From assembly GCF_014534685.1 (NCBI RefSeq), contig NZ_JACVVX010000006.1, positions 124,001-188,000 on the forward strand: a stretch of DNA of 64,000 nt, given 5' to 3'. The notes beneath the pieces were generated by a model that had not been told where the DNA came from, did not search any database, and saw only the letters and a program-made list of their open reading frames with translations. Below, piece after piece: positions 17,561 to 27,476 of the stretch; within the stretch, counting starts at the first letter, position 1, and every line of letters starts with the position of its first letter. Source of the stretch: Oryzicola mucosus (GTDB lineage: Bacteria > Pseudomonadota > Alphaproteobacteria > Rhizobiales > Rhizobiaceae). Position numbers and translations under genes: made by a program.

Positions 17561-18355
17561 CTACTTTTCAAAAACAGACAGGATCGGCCCTGCCGGATAC
17601 CCGCCGCCAATCACATGCTCGGTACCATTCGTCATCGCCGAGACCACGCCGTCGAAATACAGCGCGTTTGGGCAGTCAAGTTCATTCCTAAACAGCCGCG
17701 CGAAGCTACCGAAACTGACGGGCTGGCGGGAAATCGCCAGAACTACGGTGTTGGGATCGCGAACGCCGACACCGTTGCGGATAAAGCGCGACGCACCGTC
17801 CGGTTCGAATCGCGGGTGCAGCGCGCCGTTTATGACCAGCATTGGGCCAGACTGCGTTGCGAAGGCGGCGTTCCGCGGCACAGCGGCATAGGCTGAGCTT
17901 TCTGAAATCGCAGCCGTACCATCGTTTCCGACGCTGAAGACGCCATTTGGCTTCAGAAAGAAATTGCCTTCACCATCCGCGAGCTCAATGGGATGGGTTT
18001 CCCGACCATGCTCGACCAGAAGGCCGACGGCAGACACATCTTCGTGATACATGCCAGCGTTCATCGACAGGATCGGCCGGCGGAATTTTTGCGCCATTAT
18101 GGCGTCATGCCGCTTCAGCGAACGGTAGGGCTTTCCCGCCTCGTCGTTGAGCGACATCTGGATGTCGAGACGCTGCATATCGATGGTGCAGACGATGTAG
18201 TCCACAGCCTCAAAACGCAGTTTGCGGCATGGCGCGGGAAGCTGCGCATCTGTCTGGGCGATCTTGCGCGGCGGTGCCATTCCGAGGCGCAGAGACGCGC
18301 CGCCCACCAGAATCATGATGGCGAGCAGCGAGAGCCAGAGCACCCTTCGGCTCAT
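17561..18355 (-). CDS. Phosphodiester glycosidase-like (NAGPA/DUF2233) membrane-anchored protein
   Basis: 264 residues. An N-terminal signal anchor (RRVLWLSLLAIMILVGGASL) is followed by a NAGPA-type domain: SMNAGMYHEDVSAVGLLVEHG, GNFFLKPNGVFSV, ATQSGPMLVINGALHP and a late LYFDGVVSAM. The fold removes or exposes sugars at phosphodiesters in other organisms; the bacterial role is unclear. Placed outside the cytoplasmic membrane. It lies antisense between bolA and grxD, convergent with bolA six bases away. Confidence 0.82.
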   Translation of the reverse strand: MSRRVLWLSLLAIMILVGGASLRLGMAPPRKIAQTDAQLPAPCRKLRFEAVDYIVCTIDMQRLDIQMSLNDEAGKPYRSLKRHDAIMAQKFRRPILSMNAGMYHEDVSAVGLLVEHGRETHPIELADGEGNFFLKPNGVFSVGNDGTAAISESSAYAAVPRNAAFATQSGPMLVINGALHPRFEPDGASRFIRNGVGVRDPNTVVLAISRQPVSFGSFARLFRNELDCPNALYFDGVVSAMTNGTEHVIGGGYPAGPILSVFEK

Positions 18356-18520
18356 GGACGGGCACCGTTCAATGACATCAGCGCAAAAGACATGGATGTT
18401 GCTACCTGCTTGCCTGGCCGGAAGACCGCTTTCACCAAAGTCTTGTTTCAACCGGAAGATGGGGTTATTTGAAGGTAACGATTTCCAAGCCTTGCTCCCA
18501 AAGGCATGAAAGGTTTTTCC

Positions 18521-18856
18521 ATGAGCGGTATCAACGATTTCATCGACAGCGAAGTGAAGAGCACCGATGTGGTCGTCTTCATGAAAGGCACCCCCGGCTT
18601 CCCGCAGTGCGGGTTTTCCGGTCAGGTCGTGCAGATTCTCGACTATCTCGGCGTCGACTATAAGGGCGTCAACGTTCTGGAATCAGCCGATCTGCGCCAG
18701 GGCATCAAAGACTATTCCAACTGGCCGACCATTCCGCAGCTCTATGTCAAGGGCGAGTTTGTCGGCGGTTGCGACATCGTCCGCGAAATGTTCCAGGCCG
18801 GCGAATTGCAGACATTCTTCACTGAAAAAGGCGTCAGCGTCAAAGGCGCTGCCTGA
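18521..18856 (+). CDS. grxD: Monothiol glutaredoxin, Grx4 family
   Basis: 111 residues. The active site is FPQCGFSGQ with a single Cys30 (CGFS class), and [19 protein letters not shown] carries the cis-Pro and glutathione site. CGFS glutaredoxins carry [2Fe-2S] clusters and work with BolA and the SUF system, both encoded in this window. GAAAGG lies seven bases before the ATG at 18521. A hairpin terminator follows at 18911. Confidence 0.95.
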   Translation: MSGINDFIDSEVKSTDVVVFMKGTPGFPQCGFSGQVVQILDYLGVDYKGVNVLESADLRQGIKDYSNWPTIPQLYVKGEFVGGCDIVREMFQAGELQTFFTEKGVSVKGAA

Positions 18857-18910
18857 GATTGAGACGTCCCGGCTTTGTGCCGGGAACGATCATCGACCGA
18901 CCATGTTTCG

Positions 18911-18945
18911 AATGCGCCGGGATTCTCTGGCGCATTTTGCTTTTT
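18911..18945 (+). terminator. Rho-independent terminator after grxD
   Basis: Perfect 8-base stem AATGCGCC / GGCGCATT with a 10-base loop, followed by TTGCTTTTT. It lies 54 bases after the grxD stop and just before the exporter gene. Confidence 0.75.
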
Positions 18946-18959
18946 GAACGGACTTTATT

Positions 18960-20213
18960 ATGGACCAGCGCTCAACGACCACCCCAGCGCAACCGATCTC
19001 CATTCCGCGATGGGAATTTATCGCGCTGGCCGCAGCGCTGATGGCCACGAATGCGCTGGCCATCGACATCATGCTGCCGGCGCTGCAGCAGATGGGCGAC
19101 AGCCTTGGCGTGGAAAGCGAAAACCACCGGCAGTATGTCATCTCCGCCTATTTCGGCGGCATGGCGCTGGCGCTGTTGCCTTACGGCCCGATCTCTGACC
19201 GCTTCGGTCGGCGCGGGCCACTGCTTTTCGGTCTCGGCGTCTATGTTGCGGCGGCATTTGCCGCAGCTTTCGCACCCAACTTCGAGACGCTTCTGGTTCT
19301 TCGCTTCATCCAGGGCGCTGGGGCGGCATCGACACGCGTCATCGCCATTTCCATGGTGCGGGACCGTTATGCCGGCCGGCAGATGGCGGAGATCATGTCG
19401 CTGGTCTTCATGGTCTTCATGGTCATCCCGGTGATTGCGCCGGCCCTCGGCCAGGCCATCATGATCTTCAGCGAATGGCACATGATCTTCCTGTGCATGG
19501 CTATCGTTGCCCTTGTCATCACGATATGGGCAGCGATGCGCATGCCCGAAACGTTGGCGCAGAGCGAGCGGCGTCCGCTGACCTTCGCTTCGATCGGCCA
19601 GGCTTTCCGTATGGTCGTCACCACACGCATCTCCCTGTGCTACACGCTGGCGTCGACGCTGGTCTTCGGCGCGCTGTTCGGTTTCATCAATTCGGCCCAG
19701 CAGGTCTATGTCGGTATATATGGCGTCGGCGTCTGGTTCCCGGTGATCTTCGCCGCGATTGCCTTGATGATGTCGCTATCCTCCTTCCTGAACTCCAGGC
19801 TGGTGGTTCGGGTTGGCATGCGCCGACTGTCGCATGGTGCGGTGATCGGCCTGACCATTGTGGCGACCATCTGGCTCACCCTATCGCTCGTGGGAGAACT
19901 GCCCCTGTGGCTGTTCATCGGCCTGTTTGCGCTGATCATGTTCCAGTTCGGTTGGATCGGCTCGAACTTCAATTCGCTCGCCATGGAGCCGCTCGGCCGC
20001 ATGGCCGGCACGGCGTCATCGGTGCAGGCCTTCTTTCAGACATTCGGAGGCGCGGTGGTGGGCGTGATCATCGGACAGGCGTTCGACGGCACCACGACAC
20101 CGCTGGCGGCCGGCTATGCAGGGCTCGGCTTGCTCGCCATCGTCCTGGTGCTGATTGCCGAGCGTGGGCGTCTGTTCCAGCCGCAGCATGAGCAACACAC
20201 TGCGGCGCATTGA
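18960..20213 (+). CDS. Bcr/CflA-family MFS drug exporter
   Basis: 417 residues with about twelve membrane spans. The first span ends in MATNALAIDIMLPALQQMG, typical of the Bcr/CflA (DHA1) group, and the loop 2-3 motif GPISDRFGRRGPLL is the MFS motif A. RFIQGAGAASTRVIAISMVRDRY is motif C/D-like. It should act as a proton-driven exporter of drugs or sulphur/amino compounds in the inner membrane; substrate unknown. ATG 18960 lies 15 bases after the grxD terminator. Confidence 0.9.
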   Translation: MDQRSTTTPAQPISIPRWEFIALAAALMATNALAIDIMLPALQQMGDSLGVESENHRQYVISAYFGGMALALLPYGPISDRFGRRGPLLFGLGVYVAAAFAAAFAPNFETLLVLRFIQGAGAASTRVIAISMVRDRYAGRQMAEIMSLVFMVFMVIPVIAPALGQAIMIFSEWHMIFLCMAIVALVITIWAAMRMPETLAQSERRPLTFASIGQAFRMVVTTRISLCYTLASTLVFGALFGFINSAQQVYVGIYGVGVWFPVIFAAIALMMSLSSFLNSRLVVRVGMRRLSHGAVIGLTIVATIWLTLSLVGELPLWLFIGLFALIMFQFGWIGSNFNSLAMEPLGRMAGTASSVQAFFQTFGGAVVGVIIGQAFDGTTTPLAAGYAGLGLLAIVLVLIAERGRLFQPQHEQHTAAH

Positions 20214-20254
20214 ACGACGCCAGGGAGGTCGGCTAACCTGACCTCCCTCCATAA

Positions 20255-21082
20255 TCAGTCGGCCCAGAGTTCGCGGCGGATCTCTTCCCAACTCGATTTG
20301 TCCGGCGCGACCAGCAGGCCGCCGTCGACATGGCTGGGAAGATAGGCGCTGCTGTCCAAGCGCGCGGCGTATCCCCCGGCCTGTTGATGGATCAGAACGC
20401 CGGCGAGATGATCCCAAGGCATCAGCTTGTTATAGATCGCGAAGTGGGCGTTGCCGGTCGCCAGCAAGTGATATTCGTGCGCCGCGCAGCGATAGCCGAA
20501 TTGCGACAGGCACTTGGCATGGTTTCTCGCCAGCGTGGACCGCAGCGGCTCCTCGACATATTGCCATGAAACACTGCCCGTCATCTCATGGATCGACCCG
20601 GTAGCAGCCGCCTTCACCTTGCGCGTCGCGCCCGAGGGCGCGCGCAGATGGGCGCCCGCACCCTTGGCGCCAATCAGCCAATCCTTACCGACCGGATCGT
20701 GGATGATGCCTGCTATCGTCTCGCCCTTGACCACCACGGCCAGCATGACGCCAAACAGCGGAATGCCTGCGGCGAAATTAAAGGTTCCGTCTATGGGATC
20801 GATGACGAAAGCGAGATCGGCAGTTCCGAGCGTGTCAAGCAGCGTCCGGTCTTCCTCATAGGCTTCTTCGCCGACAATCAGAGCCTCGGGATAGCGCTCT
20901 TTCAAAATGCGGGTGATGTACTTCTCGGCCGCTATATCGCCCTCGGTGACGAGGTCTACCGCAGAGGTCTTCTGGCGGATCTGGTCGTCTTCCAGGGTAC
21001 GGAAGCGCGGCATGATCTCCACCGTTGCAGCCTCCGCGAGCAGGTCTGCGAGGCTATCGATGGTCTTGTCGTCAAAGTGCAT
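20255..21082 (-). CDS. Inositol monophosphatase-family phosphatase
   Basis: 275 residues. Metal-site motifs are VGEEAYEED (first Glu), [16 protein letters not shown] (the DPIDGT motif) and [15 protein letters not shown] (C-terminal Asp). The family includes inositol-phosphate, 3'-phosphoadenosine-phosphate and histidinol-phosphate phosphatases; the substrate here is not obvious. Start ATG 21082 lies inside the end of ttcA (11-base overlap), so the two are translated from one message. Confidence 0.88.
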   Translation of the reverse strand: MHFDDKTIDSLADLLAEAATVEIMPRFRTLEDDQIRQKTSAVDLVTEGDIAAEKYITRILKERYPEALIVGEEAYEEDRTLLDTLGTADLAFVIDPIDGTFNFAAGIPLFGVMLAVVVKGETIAGIIHDPVGKDWLIGAKGAGAHLRAPSGATRKVKAAATGSIHEMTGSVSWQYVEEPLRSTLARNHAKCLSQFGYRCAAHEYHLLATGNAHFAIYNKLMPWDHLAGVLIHQQAGGYAARLDSSAYLPSHVDGGLLVAPDKSSWEEIRRELWAD

Positions 21083-21947
21083 GGGTCTGTCCTGGTTGGT
21101 CGGCTCCACTCGCGGCAAGTCCTGCGAAATCGAACAGCTTGCGATCGAGGAGATGGGACGGGCGCACATTGGCCATGGCGCGGATCATGATGTCCTTGCG
21201 GCCCGGCATGCGCTTTTCGATGTCGTCGAGCATCGATTTCATGACATTGCGCTGCAGGCCTTCCTGGCTGCCGCATAGGTCACAAGGGATGATGGGAAAC
21301 GCCATCGCTTCGGCAAAGCGCGCCATGTCCGTCTCGGCGCAATAGGCCAGCGGCCGCAACACCATGACATCGCCTTCGTCGTTAAGCAGCTTGGCCGGCA
21401 TGGCGGCAAGCCGTCCGCCATGGAACAGGTTCATGAAGAAGGTCTCAAGGATATCCTCCCGATGGTGGCCGAGCACCAATGAGGAACAGCCCTCCTCCCG
21501 CGCAATGCGGTAGAGATGGCCGCGACGCAGCCGCGAACACAACGAGCAGTAGGTGTTGCCCTCGGCGATCTTGTCGGTAACGACCGAATAGGTGTCGCGA
21601 TACTCGATCCGATGGGCGATGCCGTTGGCCGTCAGATAGTCCGGCAGAATATGCTTCGGGAAATTCGGCTGCCCCTGATCCAGATTGCAGGCCAGAAGCT
21701 CGACCGGCAGAAGCCCGCGCCATTTGAGATCGAGCAGGATAGCAAGCAGACCGTAGGAATCCTTGCCGCCCGACAGGGCCACCAGCCAGCGCTCTCCCGG
21801 CTTGACCATGCCGAAATCCACGATGGCCTGGCGAGACGAACGCAGCAAGCGTTTGCGCAGCTTGTTGAACTCGACGGAGGACGGCACCGCGCGGAACAGC
21901 GGGTGACAGCCGTCGGCCGCTTCGATTTCGGGATCGTGGATTGTCAT
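21072..21947 (-). CDS. ttcA: tRNA 2-thiocytidine(32) synthetase TtcA
   Basis: 291 residues. PP-loop ATPase SGGKDS (59-64) plus two CxxC pairs, Cys134/Cys137 and Cys222/Cys225, that hold the 4Fe-4S cluster used to thiolate C32 of some tRNAs. Start ATG 21947 has GAGGAG nine bases upstream. The 3' end overlaps the phosphatase gene. Depends on Fe-S assembly, encoded elsewhere in the window. Confidence 0.93.
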   Translation of the reverse strand: MTIHDPEIEAADGCHPLFRAVPSSVEFNKLRKRLLRSSRQAIVDFGMVKPGERWLVALSGGKDSYGLLAILLDLKWRGLLPVELLACNLDQGQPNFPKHILPDYLTANGIAHRIEYRDTYSVVTDKIAEGNTYCSLCSRLRRGHLYRIAREEGCSSLVLGHHREDILETFFMNLFHGGRLAAMPAKLLNDEGDVMVLRPLAYCAETDMARFAEAMAFPIIPCDLCGSQEGLQRNVMKSMLDDIEKRMPGRKDIMIRAMANVRPSHLLDRKLFDFAGLAASGADQPGQTHAL

Positions 21948-22007
21948 TGTTCTATCTCCTCGTTCCCGTTTAGCGTGGTCATCGAGCAACGCAAAGAGCG
22001 CTGTGCG

Positions 22008-22943
22008 TCAAAGCCCGAAAACGGACCATCCCGTGCGCTTGGCGAGTATTTCGAGCGCTGCCGTGCCGAGCAACGAATTTCCGTAATCGTTGAGTCCCGG
22101 AGCCCATACCGCAATGGACGCCTTGCCCGGCGCCACAGCCAGGATGCCGCCGCCAACGCCGCTCTTGCCCGGCAGGCCGACGCGGTAGGCGAATTCGCCG
22201 GATCCGTCATAGTGGCCGCACATCATCATCAACGCATTGATGCGGCGGGCGCGCTCGCGCGATACGACCGAACTGCCGGATACCGGGTTGCGGCCATTGG
22301 CAGCCAGATAGAGACCGGCATGGGCAAGCTGACGACAGGACATGGCCAGCGCACACTGGTGGAAATAGACGCCCAAAGTGTGTTCGGCGGGATGATCGAG
22401 CCGGTCGAACGACCGCATGAACTGGGCCAGGGCAAAATTTCGGAAGCCGGTCGCGTTTTCCGATTTCGCCACGGCCTGGTCGGTGGTGATGGTGTCGTCA
22501 CCGGATAGGAAGCGAACGAAATTGACAATCTCGCCAATGGCTTCGCGAGGTTTGTGGCCAGATAAAATCAGATCGGTGACGGCAATCGCGCCTGCGTTAA
22601 TGAATGGGTTGCGAGGCCGGCCCTTTTCGAATTCAAGCTGAACGATGGAGTTGAAGGCCGTCCCGGATGGCTCGCGGCCGACGCGGTTCCAAAGGGAATC
22701 GCCGTGCTTGCCGAGCGCAAGCGTCAGGGTGAACACCTTGGAAACGCTTTGGATGGAGAAAGGCAGCTCTGCGTCGCCGGCCATGTATTCGGTGCCGTCG
22801 ACACCGATGACAGCGATGCCGAAATGGGCGGGATCGATGCGGGCGAGTTCGGGTATATAGGTCGCGACCTTGCCTTTGTCGTCACGCGCAGAGAGCGTTG
22901 TGTGGATGTCGTCCAACAGCGCCTGCAAGTCTTCCATGCCCAT
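22008..22943 (-). CDS. glsA: Glutaminase
   Basis: About 311 residues, the normal length of beta-lactamase-fold glutaminases that convert glutamine to glutamate and ammonia. The catalytic serine lies in [11 protein letters not shown] near residue 65; NPFINAGAI and the late GVGGGILAV segment are also typical. ATG 22943 is followed by a second ATG at 22937. Convergent neighbours: none; it lies between ttcA and rpsD on the same strand, with the rpsD terminator just upstream. Confidence 0.93.
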   Translation of the reverse strand: MGMEDLQALLDDIHTTLSARDDKGKVATYIPELARIDPAHFGIAVIGVDGTEYMAGDAELPFSIQSVSKVFTLTLALGKHGDSLWNRVGREPSGTAFNSIVQLEFEKGRPRNPFINAGAIAVTDLILSGHKPREAIGEIVNFVRFLSGDDTITTDQAVAKSENATGFRNFALAQFMRSFDRLDHPAEHTLGVYFHQCALAMSCRQLAHAGLYLAANGRNPVSGSSVVSRERARRINALMMMCGHYDGSGEFAYRVGLPGKSGVGGGILAVAPGKASIAVWAPGLNDYGNSLLGTAALEILAKRTGWSVFGL

Positions 22944-23001
22944 GTCCCCGCTTTGCTTGCTCGCTTTGTAGCCGAGGTGCCTGCGATTGAAAGCAGAAAT
23001 G

Positions 23002-23027
23002 AAAAAGCCGCCCGAAGGCGGCTTTTC
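23002..23027 (-). terminator. Rho-independent terminator of rpsD
   Basis: Read on the minus strand, AAAAGCCGCC-TTCG-GGCGGCTTTTTC: a GC-rich stem with a stable TTCG tetraloop followed by T residues, 19 bases after the rpsD stop. Confidence 0.9.
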
Positions 23028-23045
23028 CGAAGTCTTTGCGGTCGC

Positions 23046-23663
23046 TTAGCGCGAATAGAATTCGACGACCAGGTTCGGTTCCATCTGCACGGCGAACGGA
23101 ACGTCTGCCAGGCCGGGTACGCGGTTGTAGGTGGCGACCATCTTGTTGTGATCGACTTCGATGTAGTCCGGAACGTCGCGCTCGGCGAGCTGAGCTGCTT
23201 CGAGCACGATAACGAGCTGCTTCGACTTCTCGCGGACTTCGATCACGTCGCCAACCTTGCAGAGGTACGAACCGATATTCGTACGCTTGCCGTTCACATT
23301 GACGTGGCCGTGGTTGATGAACTGACGGGCGGCAAAGATCGTCGGAACGAACTTGGCGCGGTACACGACCGCGTCAAGGCGCGATTCGAGCAGGCCGATC
23401 AGGTTCTCGGAGGTGTCGCCCTTGCGGCGGTTGGCTTCATCGTAGGTCTTGCGGAACTGCTTTTCCGAGATGTCGCCGTAGTGACCCTTGAGCTTCTGCT
23501 TGGCGCGGAGCTGAATGCCGAAGTCGGACAGCTTGCCCTTGCGGCGCTGGCCGTGCTGGCCGGGACCGTATTCACGCTTGTTGACCGGGGACTTCGGACG
23601 GCCCCAGATGTTCTCGCCAAGACGACGATCGATTTTGTATTTTGCGGATTCGCGCTTGCTCAT
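23046..23663 (-). CDS. rpsD: 30S ribosomal protein S4
   Basis: 205 residues, full length. [26 protein letters not shown] is the alphaproteobacterial S4 start, and the S4 RNA-binding domain ([32 protein letters not shown]) follows. S4 nucleates 30S assembly. As in other alphaproteobacteria it lies alone, not in the alpha operon. AAAGGG precedes the ATG; a terminator-like hairpin lies immediately upstream in the leader and may serve autoregulation. Confidence 0.97.
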   Translation of the reverse strand: MSKRESAKYKIDRRLGENIWGRPKSPVNKREYGPGQHGQRRKGKLSDFGIQLRAKQKLKGHYGDISEKQFRKTYDEANRRKGDTSENLIGLLESRLDAVVYRAKFVPTIFAARQFINHGHVNVNGKRTNIGSYLCKVGDVIEVREKSKQLVIVLEAAQLAERDVPDYIEVDHNKMVATYNRVPGLADVPFAVQMEPNLVVEFYSR

Positions 23664-23676
23664 CGCATTCCCTTTC

Positions 23677-23710
23677 AAAAAGTTACACCCGGAACCTCAT
23701 GCTCCGGGTG
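23677..23710 (-). promoter_or_regulatory. Terminator-like hairpin in the rpsD leader
   Basis: On the minus strand CACCCGGA and TCCGGGTG form a perfect 8-base stem around a nine-base loop, followed by TAACTTTTTG. The T run ends only a few bases before the AAAGGG ribosome-binding site of rpsD. This looks like an attenuator or an S4-binding structure. A second hairpin (CACCGGG.../...CCCGGTG, about 23812-23838) lies further upstream. Confidence 0.45.
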
Positions 23711-23876
23711 AAGGAAACGCGCCCTCCTCTGGCCTCGATTTAGAGACCTGACAGAGTTCTCACCGCAACGCTGCGGGAAAACCCACGGGACACGTCATGC
23801 ACATAAAGTGCGACACCGGGCCTTTCGGACCCGGTGCTGGTGCGGTCGATAGAAGATCAGGCTGGATTTGTCAACG

Positions 23877-24290
23877 TCAGGCTTCAGCAGCGTCGAAGGC
23901 ATCCCGGGCCTGCCGCAGCCGATCCCTGTTGTCTGCCGCCCATGATCCAAGCGCGGCCACCGGCACTGCAATAGACTGACCAAGTTCGGTCAATGAGTAT
24001 TCCACCTCCGGCGGCGTGGTGGGCTTCACGGTCCTGGTTACCAGTCCATCGCGTTCGAGCGAGCGCAAGGTGACGGTCAGCATACGCTGGGAAATGCCTT
24101 CGATAGCGCGCTTCAGCGCGTTGAACCGGCAAGGAGCCGGCTGCAGGGTAAACAGGACAAGCAGGCTCCAGGTGTCGCCCACCCTGTCCAGAACTTCCCG
24201 AACCGGGCAACCGCCCTCGGCATCGCGGTCGAAACCGGGATTGCTGTAAAGCAATGGGGTGGCCGATCCATTCCTCGTGGGCGCGTTCAT
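23877..24290 (-). CDS. HxlR-family (DUF24) transcriptional regulator
   Basis: 137 residues. The winged helix is typical of Hxl[64 protein letters not shown]. Cys28 in GGCPV corresponds to the redox-sensing cysteine of quinone- or diamide-sensing members (YodB, QorR). It is divergent from a QorB-like gene, the same pairing as ytfH-ytfG in E. coli, so it probably represses that gene and itself until a quinone or electrophile modifies Cys28 (inference). AGAGGG precedes ATG 24290. Confidence 0.9.
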   Translation of the reverse strand: MNAPTRNGSATPLLYSNPGFDRDAEGGCPVREVLDRVGDTWSLLVLFTLQPAPCRFNALKRAIEGISQRMLTVTLRSLERDGLVTRTVKPTTPPEVEYSLTELGQSIAVPVAALGSWAADNRDRLRQARDAFDAAEA

Positions 24291-24304
24291 GCAGTTCCCT
24301 CTAT

Positions 24305-24366
24305 GTAACCTGGGCACGAAATCATGCGTACTTACACATTGTGCTCGCTCTTGCTACCTAAGTTAC
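24305..24366. promoter_or_regulatory. Candidate HxlR operator (inverted repeat)
   Basis: GTAACCTGGG at 24305 and CCTAAGTTAC at 24357 are inverted copies (8 of 10 positions), placed symmetrically in the 131-base gap between the divergent regulator and QorB-like genes. GTAC-TTAC stretches between them add further partial symmetry. This fits operator sites for an HxlR dimer but is not proof. Confidence 0.35.
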
Positions 24367-24421
24367 TGTTGATAACCAGATTATGCAACGTACCCAAACA
24401 AAATGAACCAAGGAAGCTATA

Positions 24422-25321
24422 ATGGCACAAGCAGCGGATATTCTCGTCACCGGAGCGTCCGGCCATCTCGGTCGCGCCGTCCTCACCCATTTGCTCGACA
24501 CGCTGAAGATTCCTGCCGACCGCATCGTAGCGACGAGTCGCAAGCCTGAAGAGCTTGAAAACCTGCGCGCTCGTGGCGTCGAGCTTCGCAAGGCGGACTT
24601 CGACGATGCGGCCAGCCTGGCAGCAGCATTCGCCGGCGTGAAGCGCCTTTTGATCATCAGCACGGACGCGCTGGACGAGCCTGGCAAGCGGCTCCGCCAG
24701 CATCAAGCCGCAGTCAAGGCAGCTGAAGCCGCCGGCGTCGCGCACATTGTCTACACATCGCTACCGAACGCGAAAACGTCGCTTGTGTCCTTCGCGCCGG
24801 ATCATGCCGGCACCGAGGCGGCAATCGCATCGAGCAGCATTCCCGGCCATACGATCCTCGGCAACACCTGGTACGCGGAAAATCTGTTGCATTCCCTCCC
24901 CAACGCTTTGGCTACCGGCAACTGGTACACGGCCGCTGGCGACGGCGGAACATCCTACATCACGCGTAACGACCTGGCTTTGGCTGCCGCGGTCGCGGTG
25001 GCGTCGGATTTCACCGGAAAGCGCACTCTGAACCTGTTCGGCAGCAAAGCCTATACCGTCGACGAGGTCGCCGAATTGGCTCGCAAGGCAATCGGCAAGC
25101 CGCTCCAGGTGGTGCAGGTGCCGGTTGAAGGTCTCATTCAAGGAATGATTGGCGCTGGCCTGCCCGAGCCGGTCGCTCACGTCTATGCCTCGTTCGATAC
25201 GGCAACAAAGGCGGGCAATCTGGCTGGCTCTCCGGACGATTTCAAAGCCTTGACCGGCAAGGAGCCTGAGCCCTTTGAGCAGTGGTTTTCGAAAACCGGC
25301 GCTGCCGCGCTGTCGGCTTAA
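24422..25321 (+). CDS. QorB-like NAD(P)H:quinone reductase (atypical SDR, NmrA-like)
   Basis: 299 residues. The start ILVTGASGHLGRAVL is a Rossmann GxxGxxG motif, followed by VVATSR-type and KADFDDAASLAAAFAGVKRLLIIST segments of the NmrA/QorB atypical SDR group. QorB proteins reduce quinones with NADPH to protect against redox stress. Divergent from an HxlR regulator gene, as in the E. coli qorB locus. GGAAGC lies near the ATG at 24422. Substrate not shown by sequence. Confidence 0.85.
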   Translation: MAQAADILVTGASGHLGRAVLTHLLDTLKIPADRIVATSRKPEELENLRARGVELRKADFDDAASLAAAFAGVKRLLIISTDALDEPGKRLRQHQAAVKAAEAAGVAHIVYTSLPNAKTSLVSFAPDHAGTEAAIASSSIPGHTILGNTWYAENLLHSLPNALATGNWYTAAGDGGTSYITRNDLALAAAVAVASDFTGKRTLNLFGSKAYTVDEVAELARKAIGKPLQVVQVPVEGLIQGMIGAGLPEPVAHVYASFDTATKAGNLAGSPDDFKALTGKEPEPFEQWFSKTGAAALSA

Positions 25322-25360
25322 CAGCCTTTGTCAAGGACAGTGAGGGCGCGGTTGGCGCTC

Positions 25361-25549
25361 TCACTTCTCTTCCTTGTGTTCAGGAAGTCCCTTGCGCTTG
25401 GTCGACGCGAATTCGTCCAGCTGTTTTTCGGACATCGATTTGTACATCTCCTTGGATGCACCGACCAATTCGCTTTTCTTGATATCGCCGCGTTTTGCGG
25501 CAAGCGCCGCGCCGGCGGCTTTCTGCTGAGCTTTGGATTTTGCGGGCAT
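25361..25549 (-). CDS. DUF3008 small protein
   Basis: 62 residues, very basic and rich in Ala and Lys. MPAKSKAQQKAAGAALAAKRG and SMSEKQLDEFASTKRKGLPEH are the two conserved ends of DUF3008, a short family with no known function. It may bind nucleic acid or be a stress protein. Convergent with the QorB-like gene and upstream of murI on the same strand. Confidence 0.85.
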   Translation of the reverse strand: MPAKSKAQQKAAGAALAAKRGDIKKSELVGASKEMYKSMSEKQLDEFASTKRKGLPEHKEEK

Positions 25550-25621
25550 TTTTTTCTCCCGTGACGATTGTCTCGAAAGAACGCAAATACCGCTGCGATG
25601 TTCCTGACGGGCTGCTCGGCT

Positions 25622-26413
25622 CTATCTCGCGACGTTCAAGCCGAACCCCTGCATCAGGCGGCGTGTGCTGAAGTCGGCCTTGCCCGATGTGAAGACCGCG
25701 AGATCGGGCGTATTAATGCCGGGCTCGACCGGTAAGGGCGCGAGAAGGGACAGAGCCCGCCGTGCTATAGCCTCGGCGGGATCGAGCCAATCGACAGGCC
25801 AGGGTGCTGTCTTGCGCATGCGATTGGCCAGGAAAGGATAGTGCGTGCAGGCAAGCACCACGATGTCGGTGCGGGCACCTTCTCGCTCGATGAAGCAGGG
25901 CGTTATTTCATCCCGCACAGCGTTCTCGTCGACAAAGCCCTCGCGCATATAGGTCTCGGCCAGACTGGCCAGCCGGTCGCTTGCGACCAGCCGCACGTGG
26001 CACTTGGTAGCCCATTGGTGGATCAGATCGCGCGTATATTGCCGCTTGACGGTGCCGGGCGTGGCCAGCACGGAAACCAGTCCCGAGCGCGTGCGCTCGG
26101 CTGCCGGCTTGATGGCAGGCACGGTGCCGACGAAGGGATGGTGCGGAAATGCTTCACGCAGAGACTCGATCACCAGAGTCGAAGCCGTGTTGCAGGCAAT
26201 CACCGAGATTTCAGGTTGATAACGGTCGAGCAGCCGCGCGAAAAGCTTCAGGATGTGATCGTTAAGCGCGGGTTCCTCCCAGGCGCCATAGGGAAAGGCG
26301 GCGTCGTCGGCGACATAGACGAAACGGCGGTCCGGCATCAGCACCCGTGCCTCACGCAGCACGGTCAGCCCGCCTATTCCCGAATCGAACAGCAAGACCG
26401 GCCGGTCAGCCAT
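25622..26413 (-). CDS. murI: Glutamate racemase
   Basis: 263 residues. [13 protein letters not shown] carries catalytic Asp10, ACNTAS the first cysteine (Cys74), and LACTHYPF the second cysteine and histidine (Cys189, His191). It makes D-glutamate for peptidoglycan. The start ATG 26413 overlaps the end of the methyltransferase gene by eight bases, so they share a message. Confidence 0.94.
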   Translation of the reverse strand: MADRPVLLFDSGIGGLTVLREARVLMPDRRFVYVADDAAFPYGAWEEPALNDHILKLFARLLDRYQPEISVIACNTASTLVIESLREAFPHHPFVGTVPAIKPAAERTRSGLVSVLATPGTVKRQYTRDLIHQWATKCHVRLVASDRLASLAETYMREGFVDENAVRDEITPCFIEREGARTDIVVLACTHYPFLANRMRKTAPWPVDWLDPAEAIARRALSLLAPLPVEPGINTPDLAVFTSGKADFSTRRLMQGFGLNVAR

Positions 26414-27290
26414 TGTCGATGCCCTTCCCGGCGTCGATGGGTTCCGGATCGCTGTCGTCGACCACCTTGGCGCGCGCAGCCTTGTCGGCATGCGCCTTGC
26501 GGTCGGGATAGCCGGACCCACGTGGCTCTTTTGGCGAAAAATAATCGAGCGAGGCAACAACGCCGCGCAGCACCTTGAGCTCGGACTCGGCAAAGCCCGC
26601 GCGGGTCAGCACGGCGCGGATGTTGTCGACCATCTTGGGCTTTTTCTGCGGCGGCCGGAAATAACCCCGTACCTGCAGCGCGGATTCAAGATGGTCGAAC
26701 AGCCCCTGCAGGAGTTCCTTCGGCGCCGGAGCTACCTCCGGCACCTTGAAGGCGGTGTCGGTCTCGTTCTCCAGGCCCGACTTCATCCACTCATAAGACA
26801 TCAGCAGCACGGCCTGAGCGATATTGAGAGAGGCGAAGGCGGGATTGACCGGGAAGGTGACGATCTCGTCGGCGAGGCCGACTTCCTCATTGTCGAGACC
26901 GAAGCGCTCGCGGCCGAACAGGATACCCGTTTTCTGCCCGGCGACGAAACGGCCACGCAGCGCCCTGCCCGCCTCGACCGGGCCGCGCACCGGCTTGAAG
27001 CCATCGCGCTCGCGTGCTGTGGTGGCGAAGACGAAATTCAGATCGGCCAGAGCCGCGGGCAAATCGTCATACACCGTCACGGCGTCAATGACATGGTCGG
27101 CGCGGCTGGCCGCCGCGCGCGCCTTTTCGCTGGGCCAGCCATCGCGCGGGCGCACCAGCCTAAGCTCTGACAGGCCGAAATTGGCCATGGCGCGCGCCAC
27201 CATGCCGATATTCTCGCCCAGTTGCGGCTCGACCAGGATGATCGCCGGGCCTTCGGTCAAAAGCGCTCTGTTGGTGTCCTTGATGCTCAT
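26406..27290 (-). CDS. TrmJ/LasT-like SPOUT RNA methyltransferase
   Basis: 294 residues. SPOUT motifs: [20 protein letters not shown] (motif 1), [16 protein letters not shown] (motif 2) and [16 protein letters not shown] (motif 3, knot). TrmJ members 2'-O-methylate tRNA position 32. A basic C-terminal tail ([15 protein letters not shown]) is less conserved. ATG 27290. First gene of a two-gene unit with murI. Confidence 0.9.
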   Translation of the reverse strand: MSIKDTNRALLTEGPAIILVEPQLGENIGMVARAMANFGLSELRLVRPRDGWPSEKARAAASRADHVIDAVTVYDDLPAALADLNFVFATTARERDGFKPVRGPVEAGRALRGRFVAGQKTGILFGRERFGLDNEEVGLADEIVTFPVNPAFASLNIAQAVLLMSYEWMKSGLENETDTAFKVPEVAPAPKELLQGLFDHLESALQVRGYFRPPQKKPKMVDNIRAVLTRAGFAESELKVLRGVVASLDYFSPKEPRGSGYPDRKAHADKAARAKVVDDSDPEPIDAGKGIDNG

Positions 27291-27476
27291 CGTATCAACC
27301 AGTATCCGTCGTGCCCCTCCCTCGCACAGTTCGTGCGAAAACGGAACCTGCACAGAAGAGGGCTAAGAATCCGCCCAAAATCCGACAAACTGCCCGGATT
27401 GCATTTGGTCGGGCTTGAATGAATATGGCGCGCCGAACTGCATCAGCGGTCGAGCGGCCGTTTACAGGTGGCGGGA

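Noticed and set aside
18865-18888. Hairpin GTCCCGGC...GCCGGGAAC just after grxD as a terminator
   Set aside because: Stem is present but no T run follows; the next hairpin at 18911 is the better terminator.
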